Source: Actinomycetospora sp. TBRC 11914
Lineage (GTDB): Bacteria > Actinomycetota > Actinomycetes > Mycobacteriales > Pseudonocardiaceae
Length of the DNA stretch: 64,000 nt
Assembly (NCBI RefSeq): GCF_012933465.1
Contig: NZ_JABBND010000012.1
Coordinates: forward strand, 1-64,000
Direction: 5' to 3'
Both the position numbers and the translations under genes were made by a program. Positions 7,728-16,158 of this stretch are shown here, piece by piece (position 1 is the first letter of the stretch; every line of letters starts with the position of its first letter). The notes beneath the pieces were generated by a model. That model saw only the letters and a program-made list of their open reading frames with translations, was not told the origin of the DNA and did no database searches.

Positions 7728-9105
7728 GCCAGTAGATCGCCGCCGAGACCACGAACCCGACCTCGAAGCCGATGTCGCCGACCTGCGGCACGGCCTGGGC
7801 GACGAAGCCGGTGAACGCGGTCTGGTTCGAGAACAGCACGATCGAGACGACGATGCCGGCGAGCATCGCGACGGGCCCGGCGACGTTGCGGTGGGTCGTG
7901 TCGAACAGGAGGGCCTCGGTGGCCCGCTCGTCGGCACCGCGGCGCAGGTACCAGTCGACGAACACGACGGCCAGCCACGGCGCGATCCAGTACGCGATGA
8001 TCAGCAGGAAGCCCTCGTAGGCCTCGCCGGCGTCCGCGAGGCCGAACAGCGCCACGATGAAGCCGAGCACGCCGAACACCCCGACGGCCAGGGCCCGGCG
8101 CAGCGTCAGCGGGAGCCGGATCCCGAGCGCCACGAACGACATCGCGCCCGAGTAGATGTTGATGGCGTTCGCGGCGACGGCCCCGACCGCGATGCAGAGC
8201 AGCGTCAGCGCGGCGAGCACGCCGGGGAGGTGCTCGGTGAACGCGGCGGTCGGCGAGGCGTTCGGGTCGGTCGCGAGGGTGGCCGAGGCCGCCCCGACGG
8301 TCTCGAGGACCACGCACGGCACGAACACGCCGAGCCCGGCGGCCCACCCGACGGCCTTCGGGCTCGCGTCCGGCGGCAGGTAGCGGGTGTAGTCGGTGGC
8401 GTAGGGGTTCCAGCCGACCGCGTACCCGAACGTCGCGCCGACGGTGAGCAGGAACCCGGCGACCGGGCCGGCCGGCTGGCCGTCGGTGGGCACGAACGAC
8501 GGGTCGGTCTGCACCAGGATCACGACCGAGGTGATCGCGAAGACGATCGCGAGCACCGGGAGCACGACCTTCTCGAACCCGTGGATGAGGTTGTGCCCGA
8601 GCAGCGCCACCCCGATCTGCACGAGCGCGACGATCAGCAGGCCGAGCCAGGCCGGCATCCCGGTGAGCGTCGAGAGCGCCAGCGCCCCGGACACGCTGTT
8701 GACCGCGAACCAGCCGATGCCGCCGACGATCGCGTTGAGCCCGGCCGGCAGGGCGTTGCCGACGAACCCGAAGCCGAGCCGCGAGAGCACCATCATCGGC
8801 ACGCCGGCCCGTGGGCCCCGCGACGACAGCAGGCCGTGGGTCAGCGACCCCAGCGCCGTCCCGACGACGACCCCGACGACCGCCGCCCAGAAGCCGAGGC
8901 TGAAGGCGCTGACCGCGAGCACCCCGACGAAGATCGTCGCGAACTCGAGGTTGGGGGAGCACCACGTCCAGAACAGCTGGCGCGGCCGGCCGTGCCGTTC
9001 GGCGAGCGGGATGAACTCCGCGCCCCCCGGCTCGACGGCGGCGACGCGGTCGCCGTAGACGCCGTCGCGCAGGACGACGTCGGAGGGCTCCTCGACGATG
9101 GACAC
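7696..9105 (-). CDS. NCS1-family cytosine/purine permease
   Basis: This 469-residue inner-membrane transporter has about 12 hydrophobic segments and belongs to the nucleobase:cation symporter-1 family (CodB-like). Recognisable stretches are WCSPNLEFATIFVGV in the first membrane segment, SRLGFGFVGNALPAG, and the loop WNPYATDYTRYLP conserved in NCS1 carriers. The GTG start follows the deaminase gene by 26 bases on the same strand. Together they form an uptake-plus-deamination unit for cytosine, which supports cytosine as substrate. Purines or hydantoins are possible alternatives. Confidence 0.9.
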   Translation of the reverse strand: MSIVEEPSDVVLRDGVYGDRVAAVEPGGAEFIPLAERHGRPRQLFWTWCSPNLEFATIFVGVLAVSAFSLGFWAAVVGVVVGTALGSLTHGLLSSRGPRAGVPMMVLSRLGFGFVGNALPAGLNAIVGGIGWFAVNSVSGALALSTLTGMPAWLGLLIVALVQIGVALLGHNLIHGFEKVVLPVLAIVFAITSVVILVQTDPSFVPTDGQPAGPVAGFLLTVGATFGYAVGWNPYATDYTRYLPPDASPKAVGWAAGLGVFVPCVVLETVGAASATLATDPNASPTAAFTEHLPGVLAALTLLCIAVGAVAANAINIYSGAMSFVALGIRLPLTLRRALAVGVFGVLGFIVALFGLADAGEAYEGFLLIIAYWIAPWLAVVFVDWYLRRGADERATEALLFDTTHRNVAGPVAMLAGIVVSIVLFSNQTAFTGFVAQAVPQVGDIGFEVGFVVSAAIYWLMRRSATPTR

Positions 9106-9131
9106 GCGGGTTCTCCGTTCTGGGGGCTGTG

Positions 9132-9611
9132 TCAGGCGGGGCCGGGCTCGGGCCCGCCGATGTCCTCGAGCCAGGTCTCCGGGTGCTCCTTCGCGAAGCG
9201 GCCCATGAGCTCGGCGCACTCCGGGTCGTCGAGCACCGTGACCTCGACGCCGTGCTCGGCGAGCCACGCGTGCTGGCCGCCGAACGTGGTGGCCTCCCCG
9301 ATGATCAGGCGCGGGATGCGGAACTGGCGGACCAGCCCGGCGCAGAAGAAGCAGGGCGAGAGCGTGGTGACCATCGTGGTGCCGGCGTAGTCGGGGCGGC
9401 GGCCCGCGGCCCGGAACGCGGCGGTCTCGCCGTGGGTGGCGGGGTCGCCGTCCTGGACGCGGCGGTTGTGGCCCGCGCCGAGCAGCGTCCCGTCCGCCGC
9501 GAAGAGCGCCGCCCCCACCGGCACACCCCCCGCGACGGCGCCCTCCCGCGCCTGCGCCAGCGCGACGGCGAGCATCTCGTGCGGACCGGGGATCACGGGC
9601 GACACTGTCAC
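9132..9611 (-). CDS. Cytosine deaminase (yeast Fcy1-like zinc deaminase)
   Basis: This 159-residue zinc-dependent deaminase would convert cytosine to uracil. The zinc motifs HGE (in ATHGETAAF) and PCFFC are present. The C-terminus HPETWLEDIG closely resembles the end of yeast cytosine deaminase, which helps separate it from tRNA adenosine deaminases. It lies just upstream of the NCS1 permease in one operon, fitting pyrimidine salvage. Starts at GTG 9611 or GTG 9605 are both possible. The first was chosen only because a weak GGGAA lies 10 bases upstream. Guanine deaminase is a less likely reading. Confidence 0.82.
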   Translation of the reverse strand: MTVSPVIPGPHEMLAVALAQAREGAVAGGVPVGAALFAADGTLLGAGHNRRVQDGDPATHGETAAFRAAGRRPDYAGTTMVTTLSPCFFCAGLVRQFRIPRLIIGEATTFGGQHAWLAEHGVEVTVLDDPECAELMGRFAKEHPETWLEDIGGPEPGPA

Positions 9612-9753
9612 CCGTGCCGGGTTCCCGGAGGTGACGTCGCGGTTAAACAGCGCCCCGGCGGCGGTGAGCCGGATCGCGGTCGCGACGCCGCGTGGTCGCG
9701 CGCTCGCGGTGGGTGCTCGGAGTGAGGTCGCCCGACCCGGGGAACACGGTGGG

Positions 9754-10572
9754 GTGCCCGAGCTGCCCGAGGTCGAGAACGCGCGCCAGGTCCTCGAGAA
9801 GGCGCTCGACCGGACGATCACCGACGTCGACGACTCCGACGAGTACGTCTGCCGGCCCCACAGGCCCGGCGAGATCGCCAAGGCGCTCGTCGGCGGGAAG
9901 CTCACCGCCGCGCACCGCAAGGGCAAGACGATGTGGTGCGACACCGTCACCGCCGACGGCGCCGCAGGCCCCCACCTCGGCGTCCACCTCGGCATGGGCG
10001 GGCGGATCCGCGTCACCGGCCCGCGCGGCTCGCGGGAGGGCGACCTCGCCGGCGGCCTGCCGCGCAAGGAGAACGAGCGCGCCCAGAAGCCGGAGTGGGA
10101 CCGCGTCACCGTCAGCTTCGACGACGGCGGGTCGCTGCGGCTCTTCGACAAGCGCCGCCTGGGCCGCGTACGCCTGGAGCCCGACCTCGACGCGCTCGGC
10201 CCCGACGCCGCCGAGATCGGCCGCGACGAGTTCCGCGCCCGGGTCGGGCGCGGCACCGCGCCCGTCAAGGCGCGCCTGCTCGACCAATCCGTGCTGTCCG
10301 GTGTCGGGAACCTGCTCGCCGACGAGACTCTCTGGCAGGCGAAGGTCGACCCGCACCGTCCGGCCGGGGAGTTCACCACCGATGAGCTCGACGAGCTGCG
10401 CCGCGTCCTGCGCCGGGCGACGCGACGGGCGATCGAGAAGGGCGGCGTGCACACCGGCGAGGTGATCACCCACCGGCAGCGCGACGACGTGTGCCCGCGC
10501 TGCGGTGCCCCCATGGAGCGCGGCACCGTCGGGAGCCGGACGACCTGGTGGTGCAGCGCCGAGCAGGCGTGA
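9754..10572 (+). CDS. Fpg/Nei-family DNA glycosylase with incomplete zinc finger
   Basis: This 272-residue base-excision-repair glycosylase/AP lyase begins (V)PELPEVE, giving the catalytic Pro2 and Glu3 once the initiator is removed. The helix-two-turn-helix region is visible in KARLLDQSVLSGVGNLLADE. The C-terminal zinc finger starts normally with CPRC, but the second pair reads CSAE, so the fourth cysteine is missing and the protein ends three residues later. Such a finger may bind DNA poorly or without zinc. The start is a GTG with GGGGAA 9 bases upstream. The substrate (8-oxoguanine or oxidised pyrimidine) cannot be decided. Confidence 0.88.
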   Translation: MPELPEVENARQVLEKALDRTITDVDDSDEYVCRPHRPGEIAKALVGGKLTAAHRKGKTMWCDTVTADGAAGPHLGVHLGMGGRIRVTGPRGSREGDLAGGLPRKENERAQKPEWDRVTVSFDDGGSLRLFDKRRLGRVRLEPDLDALGPDAAEIGRDEFRARVGRGTAPVKARLLDQSVLSGVGNLLADETLWQAKVDPHRPAGEFTTDELDELRRVLRRATRRAIEKGGVHTGEVITHRQRDDVCPRCGAPMERGTVGSRTTWWCSAEQA

Positions 10573-10634
10573 TCGGGTCGGTCCGACCTAGGCTTCACGA
10601 GGTCTCCAGTGACGCCGCCCCGCGGGAGGACATC

Positions 10635-12215
10635 GTGACCACCGGCCCGTTCGTCTCGAACACCCCGATGCCCGCCCCGTTCACCTTCGCCGAGCTGACG
10701 CCGACCGCGTTCCTCGACCGCGCCGAGCACGCCTTCGCCGAGCGCACCGCGATCGTCGACGGCGAGGACCGCTTCACCTACCGGCAGTTCGCGGAGCGCT
10801 CCCGGCGCCTCGCCGGGGTGCTCGGCTCGCTGGGCGCGCGGCCCGGCGACCGGGTCGCCGTCCTCGCCACCAACAGCCACGTCATGCTCGAGGCCCACCA
10901 CGGCGTGCCGTACGCGGGCGCGGTGCTGGTGCCGCTGAACACCCGGCTCTCCGCCGACGAGCTCGTCCACATCGTCGAGCACTCCGGCGCCCGGATCCTG
11001 CTGGCGACCACCGAGCTGGCCGAGCTCGCCGGCACCGTCGCGCAGCGGACCGGCGCGACGCTGCTCGTGGAGGGCCCGCAGTACGAGGACCGTCTCGGGT
11101 CGGCGGCCCCGAGCGTGGTGCCGGTGGTCGACGAGCGCGGCCTGCTCGCGATCAACTACACGAGCGGGACCACCGGGCGCCCCAAGGGCGTGATGTACCA
11201 CCACCGCGGCGCGTACCTGCAGGCGCTCGCGATGGCCTTCCACGTGCGGCTGGACCCGGGCTCGCGCTACCTGTGGACCCTCCCGATGTTCCACTGCGAC
11301 GGCTGGTGCTTCCCGTGGGCGGTGACGGCGGCGGGCGGCACCCACGTGTGCCTGCGCGCGATCGACGCCGAGGAGATCTGGCGGCTGCTGCGCACCGAGG
11401 GCGTCACCCACTTCTGCGCGGCGCCGACGGTGCTCACGATGATCGCCGGGTCGTCCGTCGCCGACGAGGGGCCGGAGCTCGACCACCGCGTCACCGTCGC
11501 CACCGGGGGCGCGCCGCCGTCGCCGACCCTGCTCTCGCGCATGCGGGCCCTCGGCATGGACGTCACCCACCTCTACGGGCTCACCGAGACCTACGGGCCG
11601 GCGGTCGTCAACGACTGGCACCCCGAGTGGGACGACCTCTCCGACGACGAGCGCGCGGCGCTGCAGGCGCGGCAGGGCGTCGGCAACGTCGTGGCCGCGC
11701 GGCTGCGGGTGATCGACGAGACGACCCGGCACGACGTCCCCGCCGACGGCGAGTCGATGGGCGAGCTGGTGCTGCGCGGCAACGACGTCATGCTCGGCTA
11801 CTACCGGGACCCGGCGGCCACCGCCGAGGTCGACGCGGCCGGCTGGTTCCGCACCGGCGACCTCGGCGTGGTGCACCCCGACGGCTACGTCGAGATCCGC
11901 GACCGCAGCAAGGACGTGATCATCTCCGGGGGCGAGAACATCGCGTCGGTCGAGGTCGAGCGGGTCCTCGACAGCCACCCGGCGGTCATCGAGTCGGCCG
12001 TGGTGGGCGCCCCCGACGAGCGCTGGGGCGAGATCCCCGTCGCCTATGTGAGCGTGCGCGAGGAGGTGGAGGCCGACGTGCTGGTCGAGCACGTCCGCAC
12101 CCACCTCGCGCGCTACAAGGCGCCGAAGCGCGTGGTGTTCGGGGAGCTCCCGAAGACGTCGACCGGGAAGATTCAGAAGAACGTGCTGCGGGAGCAGGAG
12201 CGCTCGGGCGGGTGA
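10635..12215 (+). CDS. Acyl-CoA synthetase (DmdB/medium-chain ligase type)
   Basis: This 526-residue AMP-forming ligase has NYTSGTTGRPKGVMYHHRG, the substrate-pocket motif PMFHCDGWCFPW, and LYGLTETYGP. It ends with the hinge and lysine motifs DRSKDVIISGGENI and TSTGKIQKNVL. The FHxxGWC motif is typical of the group containing methylmercaptopropionate and medium-chain acyl-CoA ligases. The GTG start has GGGAGGA 4 bases upstream. The gene stands alone, 62 bases after the glycosylase. A role in fatty or branched acid activation is likely, with the precise acid unknown. Confidence 0.9.
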   Translation: MTTGPFVSNTPMPAPFTFAELTPTAFLDRAEHAFAERTAIVDGEDRFTYRQFAERSRRLAGVLGSLGARPGDRVAVLATNSHVMLEAHHGVPYAGAVLVPLNTRLSADELVHIVEHSGARILLATTELAELAGTVAQRTGATLLVEGPQYEDRLGSAAPSVVPVVDERGLLAINYTSGTTGRPKGVMYHHRGAYLQALAMAFHVRLDPGSRYLWTLPMFHCDGWCFPWAVTAAGGTHVCLRAIDAEEIWRLLRTEGVTHFCAAPTVLTMIAGSSVADEGPELDHRVTVATGGAPPSPTLLSRMRALGMDVTHLYGLTETYGPAVVNDWHPEWDDLSDDERAALQARQGVGNVVAARLRVIDETTRHDVPADGESMGELVLRGNDVMLGYYRDPAATAEVDAAGWFRTGDLGVVHPDGYVEIRDRSKDVIISGGENIASVEVERVLDSHPAVIESAVVGAPDERWGEIPVAYVSVREEVEADVLVEHVRTHLARYKAPKRVVFGELPKTSTGKIQKNVLREQERSGG

Positions 12216-12226
12216 CCCCGGTCCCG

Positions 12227-12253
12227 GTGTCAGGAAAGCCTCGTTCCTGACAC
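12227..12253. repeat. Inverted repeat, family C (copy 1), hairpin after ligase gene
   Basis: GTGTCAGGAA (12227-12236) and TTCCTGACAC (12244-12253) form a perfect 10-bp stem with a 7-base loop, 11 bases after the ligase stop. The flank GGTCCCGGTGTCAGGAA recurs at 53964-53979. There is no T tract, so any terminator action would be of the actinobacterial hairpin-only kind. Confidence 0.7.
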
Positions 12254-12441
12254 TGGTCGTCAGGATACCGGCGTTGATCACGGGGCCGGCCGGGCGGCGC
12301 GGTCCGATCGGCTGAATCGGCACGGTCGCGTCCGGTCGGCGTAACCATCGCGTCCTCCCGCACGACGGGGAGCACGACGACCGGCAGCCGCGACCGAGTG
12401 CGGGTGGGGCGTCAGCGACCCGACTGGAGAGCCCGCCCCCG

Positions 12442-13905
12442 ATGACGGTCACCCTCGTGCCGGTCCCGGCACCCGGTCCGCCCGCCGCGCCCACCCGCCG
12501 TCGTCGGGTCGCCGTCGTCGTCGCGCTCGTGACGGCGCTGCTCGTCGGCGGCGCGACCGTCGCCGCGTGGGCCCTGGTCGGCCCTCCCGGCGCCGTCGGG
12601 CACGACGTCTCCTACCCGCAGTGCGGACAGTCCCTCCCGACGACGGGCTCGTTCGGCGTCGTCGGCGTCAACGGCGGCAAGGTGTCGACGGCCAACCCGT
12701 GCCTGGCGAGCCAGTACGGCTGGGCATCCGGCCGCGCGAACGGCGCGTCGCTCTACGCCAACACCGGCAACCCGGGCGCGATCTCCACCTTCTACTGGCC
12801 GGCGAGCGGCAGCCGCGACCCGGCGCTGTGCACGGACCGCACCTCGGCCGCCGACGCCGGCTGCGCGTACGACTACGGCTACCACGGCGGCCAGGACTCG
12901 CTGCGCATCGCGCGGAACACCCTGGGCTCCGGCGCGACCGCGAGGACCTGGTGGCTCGACGTGGAGGTCGCCAACAGCTGGAACGGCAGCGCGTCCGCCA
13001 ACGCCGCGTCCCTGCAGGGTGCCCTCGACGCGCTCGTCGCGGGCGGGGTCGGCACCGTCGGGCTCTACTCCACGAGCTACCAGTGGACCCAGATCACCGG
13101 CGGCTACTCGACCGCCAACGCCGCGGCCCACCGTTCCGCCTGGGCGTCGGCCTTCACCCCGAAGCGCCCGCTCGAGCAGGCCCCACTGTGGATCGCGGGG
13201 CTCTCGACCGTCGATGCGGCCTCGAAGAACTGCGGCACGAGCTTCACTGGCGGCACGACCGTCCTCGCGCAGTACACCGACGGCTCGTTCGACGGCGACC
13301 TCGTCTGCGGCGGCGGCACGCCCCCGACGACGACCCCGCCCGCCACGACGACGGGTGCGGCGAGTTCGACGACGACGGCACCGGTCACGACGACCGCACC
13401 CACGACGACGACCGCACCCACGACGACGACCGCACCCACGACGACGACTGGGCCCCCGACGACGGCTCCGACCACGTCCTCGGTCCGCCCGACCACGACG
13501 ACCCCGACGACGTCGTCGGTCCGCCCGACGACGACCACCCCGACCACGACGTCGGCCCGCGCCACGACGACGACGCCGACCACGACGACCGCCGCCCCGC
13601 CGGCGACGGTGCCCGGCGTGTCCACCGGCGTCGTGGCCGCCACGGACCCGACGCGCGGGATCGCGCTGCGCTGGACCGCGCCGGTGCAGACCGGCGGCAC
13701 GCCGGTGAGCCGGTACGTGATCCTGCGCGGGACCGCCCCCGGCAAGGAGGTGACCCTCGGGATCCTGACCTGCCGGACCCCGACGTGCGCCTGGCGCGAC
13801 ACGTCGGTGGCCCGGGGCGCGAGGGCCTACTACCAGGTCGTCGCGGTCAACGACGCGAACGCCGTCGGCCCCCGCAGCCCCGAGGTCTCGGCCGTCGCCC
13901 GGTGA
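12442..13905 (+). CDS. Secreted/anchored glycoside-hydrolase-like protein with Pro/Thr linker and Fn3 domain
   Basis: This 487-residue exported protein has a basic N-terminus and one hydrophobic segment at about residues 23-45 (signal anchor). It then has a domain of about 235 residues beginning HDVSYPQCG that resembles the GH25/DUF1906-type TIM barrel. A linker of about 100 residues is almost pure threonine and proline (TTTTAP and SSVRPTTTTPT units), and the C-terminus (about 391-487) reads as a fibronectin type III domain. The linker DNA is an imperfect ACG-rich repeat. It probably acts on cell wall or polysaccharide outside the cell. No substrate can be assigned, and an acidic active site was not verified. 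Confidence 0.8.
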   Translation: MTVTLVPVPAPGPPAAPTRRRRVAVVVALVTALLVGGATVAAWALVGPPGAVGHDVSYPQCGQSLPTTGSFGVVGVNGGKVSTANPCLASQYGWASGRANGASLYANTGNPGAISTFYWPASGSRDPALCTDRTSAADAGCAYDYGYHGGQDSLRIARNTLGSGATARTWWLDVEVANSWNGSASANAASLQGALDALVAGGVGTVGLYSTSYQWTQITGGYSTANAAAHRSAWASAFTPKRPLEQAPLWIAGLSTVDAASKNCGTSFTGGTTVLAQYTDGSFDGDLVCGGGTPPTTTPPATTTGAASSTTTAPVTTTAPTTTTAPTTTTAPTTTTGPPTTAPTTSSVRPTTTTPTTSSVRPTTTTPTTTSARATTTTPTTTTAAPPATVPGVSTGVVAATDPTRGIALRWTAPVQTGGTPVSRYVILRGTAPGKEVTLGILTCRTPTCAWRDTSVARGARAYYQVVAVNDANAVGPRSPEVSAVAR

Positions 13906-13912
13906 CGGCGGC

Positions 13913-14251
13913 TCAGCCGGTCTGCTCCCCCGGCGCCGGGAGCTCCGAGCGCCACGGCGGGGCGGCGTCGGCCGCGGCGCGCGGCGACGGGATCGCCGGC
14001 ACGACGCCGGGCGGGGCCGACACCTGCCGCAGGCGGCGCTGCGCCCGCGCGATCCGGGCGGCGAGGGCCGTGGCCTCCGCCTGCTGACGCCGCAGGGTGC
14101 GGCGCTCGCGCCACCCCACGTGCAGGGGCGGTCCGATCGGCTCGATCACCGGGGCCGGCGGCGCGGCCGGTGTGGGTCCCGGGACCGTCATGACGAGCTG
14201 TGGCCGGGCCAGCGACTCCGTGGTGTCGTCGGGTCGGTGGTGGCGTCCCAT
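13913..14251 (-). CDS. Hypothetical basic protein (112 aa)
   Basis: The product has a proline-rich first third and a strongly basic helical centre (WRERRTLRRQQAEATALAARIARAQRRL) that could be a short coiled coil. It has no signal peptide or membrane segment and no recognised family. The ATG has a clear GGGGGGA 8 bases upstream. It is convergent with the secreted hydrolase gene, with only 7 bases between them, and lies upstream of nothing in its own direction. Likely a real gene of unknown function. Confidence 0.6.
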   Translation of the reverse strand: MGRHHRPDDTTESLARPQLVMTVPGPTPAAPPAPVIEPIGPPLHVGWRERRTLRRQQAEATALAARIARAQRRLRQVSAPPGVVPAIPSPRAAADAAPPWRSELPAPGEQTG

Positions 14252-14313
14252 GGCGAGATTCCCCCCTCGCTGCTGACGTGCAGGTGCCTGGAGGGTTACC
14301 GGTCACGGCGAGG

Positions 14314-15426
14314 TCACACCTCCTGCTCGGCGCAGGCCTCCTCCAGGTCCGCGACCAGCAGGTCCGGTGCCTGCAGCGACGCGAAGTGGCCGCCCCGGTC
14401 GTGGGTCGTCCAGCGCACGACGTGGTGCGAGCGCTCGGCGATCCCGCGGATGGTGTGGTCCCCGGGGAAGCACGCCACGGCGGTCGGCACCCCGGAGGAG
14501 GGCAGCGCTCCGCCGACGGCCGCCGCGCCCTCCTTGTAGAGGCGCGCCGACGACCCCGCCGTCCCGGTCAGCCACGTGATGGTGACGTCGGTGAGGATCG
14601 CCGTCGGGTCGATCGGCGTCTGCACCGTCGCGGCCGGGTCGTAGTCGACGAACCACTCCAGGTCCCAGGCCAGCAGCCCCACCGGTGAGTCGGCCAGCGC
14701 GTGGGCGAGCGTCTGCGGGCGGGTGCTCTGGATCACGGCGTAGCCCTGCCGCTCCCGCCACAGCGCCCCGAGGGCGAAGACCCGGGAGGCGTCGTCGGGT
14801 GACAGCCCCGCCGTCGGGTCGCTCGAGGTCCAGTCGACCGGGGTCACCAGCGCGTTGACGTGTACGAGCGCCACCCGCTCCGGCGCCCGCCGGGCGACGT
14901 GCGGCCCGATGACCGCGCCCCAGTCGCCGCCCTGGACGACGAAGCGGTCGTAGCCGGCGCGGGTCATCAGCTCGAGCAGGGTGTCGGCGTGCCGGTCGAG
15001 GTCCCAGCCGGTCTCGAGGGTCGGCCCGGAGAACCCGAACCCGGGCAGGGACGGCGCGACGACGTGGAAGCGCTCGGTCAGCGCGGGGAGCACCCCGAGG
15101 AAGTCGGCCACGGTCGAGGGCCAGCCGTGCAGGAGCAGCAGGGGCGTCGCGTCGCGGTGCGGCGAGCGGGCGTGGATCGCGTGCACCGGCTGGCCGCCGA
15201 TCGTCGTCATCACCTGCGGCCAGGCGTTGAGCCGCTCCTGCGCCGCGCGCCAGTCGAAGTCCCCGCGCCAGCGCCGCACCAGGTCATCGAGGAACGCGCC
15301 GGTCACGCCGTACTCCCACCCGGCCCCCGACGGCTGGTCGGGCCGACGGACGGCGTCCAGGCGGCGCCACAGGTCGTCCAGCGCGGACCCGGGGACATCG
15401 ACGGTGAAGGGCTGCAATTCGGCCAT
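14314..15426 (-). CDS. Epoxide hydrolase (EHN-domain alpha/beta hydrolase)
   Basis: This 370-residue protein has the N-terminal epoxide-hydrolase lid domain (PFTVDVP...LDDLWRRLDAVRRPD) and then the alpha/beta-hydrolase core. HGWPST gives the oxyanion loop, GGDWG holds the nucleophile Asp168, and DRGGHF holds the catalytic His347. Length and order match microsomal-type bacterial epoxide hydrolases. It would hydrate epoxides to diols in the cytosol, probably for detoxification or terpenoid/aromatic breakdown. It is transcribed alone, 62 bases before the 112-residue gene. Confidence 0.9.
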   Translation of the reverse strand: MAELQPFTVDVPGSALDDLWRRLDAVRRPDQPSGAGWEYGVTGAFLDDLVRRWRGDFDWRAAQERLNAWPQVMTTIGGQPVHAIHARSPHRDATPLLLLHGWPSTVADFLGVLPALTERFHVVAPSLPGFGFSGPTLETGWDLDRHADTLLELMTRAGYDRFVVQGGDWGAVIGPHVARRAPERVALVHVNALVTPVDWTSSDPTAGLSPDDASRVFALGALWRERQGYAVIQSTRPQTLAHALADSPVGLLAWDLEWFVDYDPAATVQTPIDPTAILTDVTITWLTGTAGSSARLYKEGAAAVGGALPSSGVPTAVACFPGDHTIRGIAERSHHVVRWTTHDRGGHFASLQAPDLLVADLEEACAEQEV

Positions 15427-15570
15427 GCCGCCGAGCCTGGACGAGGACGCGGCCGGTTCCTGTCCGCCTCCTGATCAGCGGACCCTCGGCCCGCCCCGGG
15501 CGGGACCACCGGCCGTGGCGCCCGGGTGGTCCGCGGGTCGACGCTGGCGGCCCGACCCGGAGGGACCACC

Positions 15571-15801
15571 ATGACCCAGCGCTCGCCCTCGCGATCGACC
15601 TCGACGACGTCGGCGGGCCGCACCCGACTCATCATCGGGGTCGTCCTGGCCGTGCTCGCGATCGTGTTCATCGTGGAGAACACCGCGCCCACCGCGATCC
15701 GGCTCCTCATCCCGGTCGTCACGATGCCGCTCTGGACCGCCCTCGCGCTGATGCTGGTCATCGGCTTCGTCGTCGGGGCCCTCGTCCGGCGCGGGCGGTA
15801 G
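15571..15801 (+). CDS. LapA-type small membrane protein (DUF1049)
   Basis: This 76-residue protein has two hydrophobic segments (IIGVVLAVLAIVFIVENTAP and LWTALALMLVIGFVVGALV) and a short basic end (RRGR). This is the LapA/DUF1049 pattern, with the ENTAP motif between the helices. In other bacteria such proteins sit in the inner membrane and are linked to lipopolysaccharide assembly, while their actinobacterial role is unknown. The ATG was chosen because CGGAGGGA lies 6 bases upstream. An upstream in-frame start at 15526 has no such site. Confidence 0.8.
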   Translation: MTQRSPSRSTSTTSAGRTRLIIGVVLAVLAIVFIVENTAPTAIRLLIPVVTMPLWTALALMLVIGFVVGALVRRGR

Positions 15802-15894
15802 CCGGGCCGCGCCCGACTCGTCCTTCGAGGGACTTTTCCCGAGCTGTGGCACACGGCACAGTAGGGATCTGTCTCCACGGAAGGACGGTGCGCC

Positions 15895-16140
15895 ATGACG
15901 AAGCCGGACAGTGCGGCGCGCGAGCAGGCGGAGATGTCGCTGCGGCGGATATCGGGCCAGGTCACCGTGCTCGAGAACTTCGAGCGGCGGCTCAACCGCC
16001 AGATCCACGAGGCCCAGGAGGCGGGCCGGGACGACTACGTCCGCGAGCTGCTCCAACGGCGCATCTCGGTGCGCTCGCAGCTGCAGGACGTGCAGCGGCG
16101 GCAGCAGCACGCCCGCGAGGCCGTCGGCCGCCTCGGCTGA
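15895..16140 (+). CDS. Hypothetical coiled-coil protein (81 aa)
   Basis: The product is hydrophilic and almost entirely helical, with heptad-like spacing of hydrophobic residues (ISGQVTVLENFERRLNRQI and RRISVRSQLQDVQRRQQHA). It has no cysteine, signal or membrane segment. GGAAGGA precedes the ATG by 7 bases. Its stop codon lies in the stem of a small hairpin shared with the convergent TetR gene. No family is recognised. Confidence 0.7.
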   Translation: MTKPDSAAREQAEMSLRRISGQVTVLENFERRLNRQIHEAQEAGRDDYVRELLQRRISVRSQLQDVQRRQQHAREAVGRLG

Positions 16141-16158
16141 CGCGCGCCGGCTCAGCCG
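16134..16158. terminator. Small convergent hairpin containing both stop codons
   Basis: CGGCTGA (16134-16140) pairs with TCAGCCG (16152-16158) across an 11-base loop. The TGA in each arm is the stop codon of one of the two convergent genes. It is a short possible bidirectional terminator. Confidence 0.45.

Noticed and set aside
9132-12494. Very long minus-strand open frame (over 1,100 codons) across the Fpg and acyl-CoA ligase genes
   Set aside because: Beyond the deaminase at its 3' end it is arginine/proline-rich antisense of well-supported genes, an artefact of high GC at third codon positions. Similar frames at 23774-28159 and 40571-44740 were discarded for the same reason.
13319-13610. 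Tandem repeat considered as a CRISPR-like or satellite array
   Set aside because: It is in frame, encodes the Thr/Pro linker of the secreted protein, and has no spacer structure.
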